Below are positions 55,968 to 64,000 of a stretch of 64,000 nt of DNA, in pieces. The translations under genes and the position numbers were made by a program. The first letter of the stretch is position 1, and each line of letters begins with the position of its first letter. Under the pieces are notes generated by a model that had not been told where the DNA came from, searched no databases, and worked only from the letters and a program-made list of their open reading frames with translations. Source of the stretch: Phytophthora quininea (Eukaryota; Oomycota; Peronosporomycetes; Peronosporales; Peronosporaceae); NCBI GenBank assembly GCA_011947345.1, contig JAAVTG010000096.1:23213-87212 (forward strand), in the 5' to 3' direction.

Positions 55968-56518
55968 ATGCGATTCCTCTTCCAAGTGCTCGCTACGGTG
56001 GCGCTCGTGGCGCATGGCGCCTTTGCTGAGTCCGACATTATCAAGAGCGATGTCTACGGCGAGGGCCACGGCGATGACTACTCGGACGAAGAAGCCGTTA
56101 CTCCCGGACAAATCGTGCACGCTATCCACATCCGCGCCGGTCATCGTGTCAATGCCGTCGGCATTGACTTCACGGATGCCTACGGACTCAAGACCAATGT
56201 GACCCACGGTGGCGATGGCGGCGACCCGTTTGACCTGACGATCGATCCGGGTGACTACATCACGGCCATGGAGGCCCACACGGGCAAGAAGGACGGCCGC
56301 ACGCGCATCGTGTACATCCAGTTCGCCACCAAGTGTGGCAAGACGGTGGAGGGAGGACGCCGCACAAACAGTATTGCGAAGGCTGCTGCGCCCAAGGGCT
56401 ACCAGCTGGGCGGGTTTTACGGCACAAGTGGGAAGGAGCTCGACTCGGTCGGCATCCTTGGACGCCAGTTGAGAAGGTGGTGGAAGGTTCGTCTGCGGCA
56501 ATTAGAAGAGTGCTGTAG
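55968..56518 (+). CDS. secreted jacalin-like lectin, copy 6 (one single-base break near the end)
   Basis: ATG at 55968. The same signal peptide and domain as copy 5, open through GYQLGGFYGTSGKELDSVGI. One T is missing at about 56458 (CATCCTTGGA against CATCCTTTGGA in copy 5). With phase restored the C-terminus reads WTPVEKVVEGSSAAIRRVL, so the tail differs from copy 5 after VEKVV. It sits 0.6 kb upstream of the right giant gene, the mirror of copy 1 next to the left one. Confidence 0.87.
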
Positions 56519-56699
56519 ATGGATCTGCTATTAGATAGCAGGAATCAGTATGAGCTTCAAATCAACCATAACTGAACATGATGATGTGTTTCAGCAATGT
56601 CCTCTTAGCACTAGTAGACGCATTCTTTCTTCACGTGCCGAAGGTGTGGCCCTGTACTGAACCGGTCCAATAGGTTGGTGTGGTGCGCGTGGTGTCGAA
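56519..56699. other. intergenic, no gene seen
   Basis: Short AT-rich interval between the lectin and the start of recognisable inverted-repeat similarity. Confidence 0.4.
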
Positions 56700-59600
56700 T
56701 ACGGCTCAATATACCAAAAGCTTGCGCGTCCTGGCGGCTTTCGATTGCGAGCACCGAAGTTGTTCCACTTTCATAAAAACCCACTTTAAAATAATTTGTG
56801 TACTAAAAGAAACTTATGTAATGCGAGTCCCACCCTCCCATTTTCACAAGGCTGCCTCCCTGCGGGGCTTGCTATCTGCTTTCGTGTCCGTGGCTCCTAC
56901 CGCACCTACCAGGTCGACTCCCCGCCACGACCCGGCGCTGCTGTCATGCGTGTCCGTCAATTCCTGGCAAATACCGACGACTGGCCGAAAGGGCACGGGA
57001 TCCACGCTTTTGACGCGCTGTGGATTTCATTTGTGACGTCTGCTCCCTCCTAGAGCTCAAGGCGCGTCAGTCGCTACTGAGGGACAGCTACTATAGACGA
57101 CCACGACTCCCATGAAGCGACAGCGACGGACAAGAACTCTTTCTCTACTGAGTACAGGACTGTTGCTAGTGGGCGTCTCCTACGCCGGGTTTTTCGTTCC
57201 GGAAGATGTTCCTGGTCCTCCCGAGAAGGTTTTGGTATCTCCAGCCAGTGACACGGCACTAAGGGTGCAGCTCTTTCCTCCTCTTAATGTCAAGCCTGAA
57301 GGAGTCAATGGAGCGCCCGTGCTGGGCTACAAGGTGGAGGTGGCTCATCGTGTCAACGAGGTGCAGACTTTCGCAGTCACAGCCAACGGACCGCTGCTGG
57401 CGGGAGGCTACAAGCTGCAGTTCCAGAACGCCATCAGTGCTCAGGTGTCGTCTTGCATCTCGTGGAACGCCAGCGACGTGGAGTTCGAGATGGCGCTGGA
57501 GGAGATGTCCAATGTGGACAGCGTCGCCGTGACCAGGTCTGCCTACGACTCTGTCAAGAACGGGTACGTGTACACGGTCACCTTCGACGGAGACTATTTG
57601 GTGAGTGGCCCGCAGGCCCAAACGATCCAGGGAGATACGACGGGTGTCTTCCGACCCAGCCTTTGAACCGAGTGCTTTCGTTTGAAGGAGCTCACGTGAC
57701 GACGGGGGTGGCTGGGTTTCGACCTGGAGTGTGGGAGATTGTGTCGAGTACTGATGGAACTGACATGATAGGAGGCAGCTTTGACGTCTCGGTGGGGTTT
57801 AAAGGAAATTGGATAAGCAACTCTGGAAACAATAAAGCCACCGTAGCTGCAGGGTCCAAGACGGCGGATACGACGGGGTACTCGATGCTCGGACTGGTTA
57901 ACCGCGGAGATTGGATCCGCATCGCAGGAGAGGTGTTCACGGTGCACGCCACTGCCCCGTTCACAGACACCGAGCTGCCGTTGGATTCGTATCACGTCCG
58001 TGGCGCAACGTTGGCTACGATTGAGTTGATGGACACGGCGTTGGGGAACGTCCAAGTCACGACGTCGTCTACGACAGTGTCCACTTCGAGCGACTTCAGG
58101 ACGATGATTGCGGCTGGCGAGCAAATCCGAATTGGCAAGACGGAGTTTGGAGTCGTGAATGTTTTCCCCACCTACCTAACGATCGATGCGGCATGGAGTG
58201 ACGGTTCAACACTACACGTCACGGCATTCAAGCGTAAGAAGACCACGGTGAGTTCGAGCGCGGACGCAGCCGACATGAAACGCGCGATCAGCAGTTTGCC
58301 AGGTGCTGGGTCTGTCGAGGTGTCGCGCACCGGTCCCACGAAGGAGAACGGCTATCACTGGCACGTTACGTTTGAGTCGATCGAAAGTGTCAACTGTCCA
58401 GCGTCACCATGTCTTCGTGCGGATATAAAAACTGGGGACATATCGTTTAAGGATGTGTTTGGTGTAGCTTGCCCCAATTGCAACGTGGCTGTATCAGCTG
58501 TGAATGACGCGACTTTTGTAAGCATCGAGAGTCCGATCAAGAGCGATTTCGGTGGAAATGCGATCGTGGCTTCACAGGAACTTGGCGGGGCGGTACAGGA
58601 AGTGCAGGCTATTTCCACGACAGCGAATGCTAATGACATTAGTGGTTCGTTTACTGTCACGTTTCGATCGTCCAGTGGGGTAGTGATCGACTACAATGAT
58701 ACTGGAGTAGACGTCAGGACAAAGCTCCAGAACCTGGCAACAGTAGGGCGGTTGAACGTGACACGAACAGACAATGCGAATTTTGGCGCGAGGTGGAGTA
58801 TCACCTTTTGTCGAATATGGGCGACTTACCGATGCTCGTGGTCAGCGACAAGAGCTTGCTGAAGGGAACAGGAGCAGATGTAGTGGTGCAGGAGATAGTG
58901 AAAGGTGCCGATGTCGCTTTTGAAACGATTGTGGATGGTCTGGTGTCTGGATATGATTACTACGTGCGCGCATTTGCTCGCAATGAGAACGGGTATGGCG
59001 CAAGTACCATTGATTACCAGCAGACTGGTAGGGGCGCTTTGCCGTTGCTGACGTCTGTGGCGACGTCTCCAGACGCACCAAGTGTCACGGGGATGTGGCC
59101 CATCTCAGGCTCGCAGTTGGAGCTTCGTCTTAGCAGCCCTGTCGACCATGGTGATCCCGTCTCGAAGTACATATTGGAATACGCTGTCGGAAGTTCGTTC
59201 GGAACACCAGCGACGAAGAAACTTCGGATCTTTAGTTTGCAGCAAGACGATATTGCTGGGACGTTTCAGTTGCAGTATGGAGACGACGTGTCCGCAATGC
59301 TGCCGGTGCACACGACGGCTAGTTCTCTGCAGGAAGCCCTGAGTAGTCTGCCGTGTATGCGCCCCGTGTCAGTCACTCGTGCGGTGTACGTGCTTGCACG
59401 AGGAACAGCCAGCACTGATATCAGCTTCAGTGCGCCGGGCAATTCTCTGACGACGACGGCGTTGACTGCAGCGCAAGTACAGCTGCTTGTGAAGGGTGCT
59501 GTTCTGAATGTGGACGGTAATTTCTTCGTTGTTAGCGACCAACCTCAAGAAGGTAGCACCAGCATCGACGTCGAGCTAGGAAACGGAGTGAGTAGTTTTA

Positions 59601-62600
59601 CGTCTGCCACGTCGATCCTCAAGATTGACAATTCAGGAAACGAACATGGACCTTACGGGTACGAGTGGACGATTTCATTCGATAACGACCCCAACATAAT
59701 TATCGCTGGCACGTATCCTGGTTTGCAGCTGCTATCGTCGGTGACAACGGTCGAGACGGGATTAGCGCTACCAGCAAGTGCATGCACGATAGTGGCAGAC
59801 CAGGCCGCAGTTCCGGCCAACCACTATGGCTTCTTTGAGATCAATAACGACGAGGATGTGTGCGACACCTACGTTGTCGGGGAACCGTCAGCTGTGCAAG
59901 TCATTCGCCTGTTCGCGAAGACGACCATTACCGGCGGTAGCTTCAAATTGACGCTAGGAGGAGCTACATCCCCTTGCATTACGCAAAGCTCGGCAAGTTC
60001 ATTAAAAGCCGCACTGACAGGCCTGGGTTTTGCTTCTAAAGTGACAGTGGAGGAAGTACGCGGATTTAAAGTGACACTACTGACTGGCTCCGCTTCGTCT
60101 AAAGTGACAGGCTATTCTGCCGGATCAATTACGGTTGTTAGCGGGGACACAACCGTGTCACCTCACGGCGGTCTTACTGCCGGGGACGTTGCAGTTCTGC
60201 TGCAAAACACTGTTATTACAGTGAGCCGGAACCCAAACGACTTTTCCAAGGACTCTTGTGAATTCAGTGTCAATTCTGCACCAAGCGTAGGAGATACAAC
60301 GATAGCTGTCACTGCCGTTGGGTCCTGCAATACGTTCACGGGAGAAGCTCGATCACTGAAGATTCTGGATTTCAACGACTACAAGGTCCGCTTTTGGGGC
60401 AATTATCCCACTGGAGAGTGGCCGACATTGCAGTTTGATCCAAGTTCCTTCGGTACCGCTCCTTGTGCACCGTGGACAACAAACGCCGCGTGGACGAATA
60501 ACATTCAATGGGCGGCTGGTGTTCCTGTTTATGGACAGATACATACGTTAAAGTACGAAGGAGCTTGCGCTCACGGTCGACAGGGCATCCAGACGATTCG
60601 CTGACGCGGCATCAAGCATCGGCGGGACGTTCACACTGTCGTACATGGGCGAGGAGACCACACCATTGCTGTTCCAGGAAACTGGAGCATCCGAAATGCG
60701 TGATGCGATTGACTCGATTACCGCACCTGGAACCGTCGACGTAAGCGTGAGCAACTATGGATCGTATGGCAAAGCTTGGCATGTGACGTTTATCCAGGAA
60801 GACGAAGACCAGGACGCTATCTTCGTTCATCATTCTCACTTAACCGGCCAGGATGCACTGATCAGTGTGTATCCGACGGTCACAGTGTTCACTGATGCCA
60901 AGCAAGAAGATGCGAGTGATCCTAGGCAGAACGATATCAGTGGCTCGTTCCGGATAGCTTTTGGGGTGAAGTCACGGAGCCGATTGGGTTTTCTGCTACG
61001 CACAAGAAGGTGGTTCAAGAGCTCCAGAAGCTGAGTTCAGTTGACTCGGTGCTGGCTCTTGGGGATTTAAACGCTGGAGACGTGGGTGTTTATGCGTTGG
61101 AGCTCACAGCTGATGCAACGCAAAACCCCAATGTATTGTCGAATGTTAGGCTCGGCAATATGGTGATCGACCCCACTCGATTCTTGGCAGTCGGAGAGTC
61201 GGTGGTGGTCGCCTCGGGCACCGCCAACACTATTGCATCAATCACCTCAGTTGACATTACTCTGACGAACCCCGTTGGTGTAGCGGCCGGAACTCTAAAC
61301 GTGAACGTTGCAGCTGGGCTTATTACGAAGCAGACAAAGCCGCTTCCTGGATTTGTTAGTACTTCGTATCTGATGCAAGTGATTTCTGTGGCGCAGGGAT
61401 CAAACGTTTTGAGCTTCCTGCTTCTCATGGGTTTGTGTCCACTAATACATTCTTCGTGGGGAATGTCCAATTCACGGTGAGTAGCGTGAATGGAGCATTG
61501 GTGACGGTCACGCCCGCATATTCGGGAGACAGCGTAGTTGGTGCTAGTCCGCAAGTCTACCTATTTGATAACATGTTGCGAACAACAGAAGACTTGACGA
61601 ATCTAGTAGCCGTTGGAGACGATCTATGGCTGCGTTCCGAGTCGGGTGACATGACCAAATTCACGATATCTGCCGAAAACAGCAGATATTTAGCGGTAAC
61701 AGGAGGTAGCTTCACGAATTCCATTGCGAAGCAGCGTGTACCACGTCTCTAATGGACAGAAGTGGAACTTGGTGTTTCGGTCGTATGATGGGAGCCTGGA
61801 CACGGTGGAGGCCATTCCGATGTTTGACTGGCGCGGCACGGCTGCTCGGATTGGCACGCGAAGCCCGAAGTCCGTGCCTCCGAATGTGATCAACGTTGGA
61901 AACCCAGCTTCCATCCAAACAGCAATTTTGAATGTTGTGAGTCCTACAACGTACTCGTTGAGTTTCGCGGGGAATCCACAGCGAGTATTGCGTGGAACAC
62001 ACTCAACAACGACATGAAAACCACACTGGAAAGTCTTGATGCGGTGGATGGTGTCAGCGTGGCTTCGACGCAGCTTAGTGGAAGCGTAGTGCATACGATA
62101 TCGTTCTGGGGAGTCTACCCGATGAAGAAGTTGCCGTTACTCGTTATCACTCCAGACGACGTTACCAAACTGAATGCAGTTGTTCGCAGCAACGGTGCAA
62201 TGGCAGTGACCAAACAAGACAACTTGATCCTCGAAAGCAGTCAGGATTACGCGTTCCGGATCTTTGCTGTGAATTCCAAGGGAATCAGCGACTCGGTATC
62301 GGTTTTTCAAGCCCAGACAGCAGCGAGTTCTGTCCTTCCCACTCCCGACTGGCGTCGCTCTTGGTGAATTCCATGGCCCTACGTGGCTATCGATCAACTA
62401 TTGGGCGCCGTTATATTCTGGAGGTGCAGATGTACAGGATCGAGTGGGACTCCTCCCCAAACTTCGACAGCACGAGTGCTGACTACGGCGTCGCGAGTAT
62501 CCAGAAGAAGTTTGAGGTGCAGCAGGTAACCACCAGCTATCGCAGCGCAACCGGCGTGAAGGGTGCGTTCACCTTGTCGTGGGGTGGCCATACGACGACG

Positions 62601-64000
62601 CCATTGCCTTTTGACTGCAGTGCAGACGTTATGAAGACCGCCCTTTCAGTAATCACAGGCACATCGGATATCGCGGTAGATCCGTGGACGTTACGAGAGC
62701 TCAAGTGTCGTGGGTTACGCGTGGAAGATAACGTTCACGCACAATCCTGAGACTTGGCTTTGCTTGTCGCTAATGCAAGTTTACTAGAGGGGATTTCCTC
62801 AGATCAATGTGGTTGAAGTCGTCCAAGGCGTTAATGATTTGGCGATCGGCGACTTCACCCACGAGGTTCAAGAAGTGTTCACGGATGACGTCTCACCGAT
62901 CAGTGGTACATTCACACTAACCTTTAACGGGAAAACGACGGGTGCGATTTCAGTGGCAGCCTCATCTTTGAGATGCAGACGGCTCTACAACAGACGACTA
63001 CGCTGTATTCGATCAAAGTAACCAAGGCAACGAGAAGTTCGATTTTCAATACAGCCATTTGGACTGTCACGTTTGCCTACCTTCGCGGGGGGAAATGGTC
63101 GGTGCGGGCAATATTTTCACGATGACGGTGGATAGCACATTCCTCACCGGAACCAACCCAACGGTGCAAGTCGCGAACAAGATCACAGGCTCCGATCCCT
63201 TCCGCTTTTACCCTAACAGGGCTTCGCCCTGGCGTGAAGTACTATGCTCATTTGATGGCTTACAACGCCGATGGCTTTGGGTCAGCTACGTCACCACTGG
63301 CAACTGCAGTCACGTGTGGGCAGCCCGATGCTCCGCAAACTGTCACTGCAAGCGTCGTGGATGGAACAACGCTGGCGGTTGAATGGGGTGCGTACACTCA
63401 GTGGAGACTTGTGCAGTGTCGACAAGTACAAGGTGGAATGGTACCGTGCCGAAGGTACACAGGAGCAAATGATCACTACTTCCGCGGGAAAGGGTCTTCC
63501 AGAGATCCAGCGTTTGGTCGATTTCGCGGACTCGCAAACATTGAGCGGATACTTTAAGCTTTCATTTGGTGGGGAAGTGACCGAGAATCTCCAGTGGAAT
63601 GCGCAGGCAATTGGCCTGAAGTCAGTGAAGGAACGTCTCGAGCGTTTATCCACGATTGGGACGGTGGATGTCTCCAGAGTCCAGTCGAGTCGGGTTGTTT
63701 CAGGAGTGTTGGTGTCCGTAACTACAACTGGGACAGTCGTCACTGCGTCATCGACTACTCCACTCACTGTGTCGTCGACACTCGCGCTCACTAATGCTGG
63801 CCTTCAGGTTGGCGATACGATATGGATTGCAGGTCTGCAGCGGACTATTGCAAGTATCAGTCTGAGCGCTGGCACATTTACCGTGGGCACTACGATCACA
63901 CAGTTCACTAACCCCGTGCCATTGTTCAAGTCTGCGTGTTGGATACTCTTGGGCAATTACTTTCCTGGCAGTCATATCGGACCGCAAGACCTCATCCAGG
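56700..64000. repeat. right arm of large inverted repeat
   Basis: Reverse complement of 15430-15286 joined to 7688-1. It contains the uninterrupted (empty) hAT target at 56849-56856. Runs to the window edge, so its true length is unknown. Confidence 0.85.
57112..64000 (+). CDS. giant FN3-repeat extracellular protein, right copy (3' end outside window)
   Basis: ATG at 57112, followed by a signal peptide or anchor (LSLLSTGLLLVGVSYAGFF) and the same repeats as the left copy. Long intact stretches are 57112-57660, 57650-58810, 58800-60600 and 60640-60965. FN3-like segments lie near 59065-59185 and 63330-63440. The recurring repeat ends in GYxWxVTF-type strands (for example YGYEWTISF near 59655). 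Frame breaks occur near 57647, 58809, 60598, 60966, 61412, 61735, 62005, 62345, 62680 and beyond; most are single-base differences in homopolymers that the left copy does not share. The break at 58806-58809 (TTTT where TTTTT restores WSITFLSNMGDL) is present in both copies. Probably a cell-surface or wall protein; function unknown. Confidence 0.75.

Overview
The window looks like a repeat-rich, transposon-filled block of an oomycete nuclear genome (Phytophthora or a relative). This is an inference from four things: a fungal/oomycete-type translation elongation factor 3 fragment, secreted jacalin-like lectins, giant FN3-repeat surface proteins, and a mix of hAT, Helitron, piggyBac, LINE, SINE and tyrosine-recombinase retroelements. 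Introns are few and short (63-68 bp in the one gene where I can define them).

Layout. Both ends carry the same giant gene in inverted orientation: 1-7421 on the minus strand and 57112-64000 on the plus strand, forming a large inverted repeat that continues past both window edges. The left arm is interrupted by a 7.6 kb hAT transposon (7689-15285) bounded by a perfect 8-bp target duplication; the right arm preserves the empty site. The hAT carries its own broken transposase plus two foreign cargoes: a Gly/Ser solenoid-type repeat sequence and an antisense elongation factor 3 pseudogene. Inside the giant genes lie six jacalin-like lectin copies (15.6-16.2 kb, 35.2-35.5 kb, 41.1-41.6 kb, 42.6-43.2 kb, 53.5-54.0 kb, 56.0-56.5 kb), partly arranged as divergent pairs. 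Five share a conserved upstream element about 135-190 bp before the start codon.

Between the lectins, 17.3-24.1 kb is a degraded Helitron (HUH Rep plus PIF1-like helicase). It is followed by a broken 2OG-oxygenase-like/C2H2 gene (24.8-25.8 kb), an intact three-exon gene of unknown function (26.6-27.2 kb), a short non-autonomous hAT (27.26-28.13 kb), a Myb/SANT-like gene, a divergent histone H4-like sequence (29.5 kb) and two divergently transcribed small acidic/coiled-coil genes (29.9-31.3 kb). A piggyBac-like transposase relic (32.6-34.4 kb) and a LINE relic (35.5-37.5 kb) come next. The stretch 38.2-40.8 kb is largely unassignable.

At 45.07-50.92 kb is a nearly complete Ngaro/PAT-type (DIRS order) retrotransposon on the minus strand. 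Its gag-like, RT-RNase H and tyrosine recombinase genes and its split direct repeats (A1 - genes - B1 - A2 - B2) can all be read directly. A tRNA-derived SINE abuts its 5' end.

Frame breaks. Many genes here are broken by single-base indels. Comparing duplicated copies (the two giant genes; the 53.5 and 56.0 kb lectins) shows the breaks usually sit in homopolymer runs, affect only one copy, and are reciprocal. Uncorrected sequencing errors therefore probably explain a good part of the apparent pseudogenisation, and I mark 'pseudogene' with that caution.
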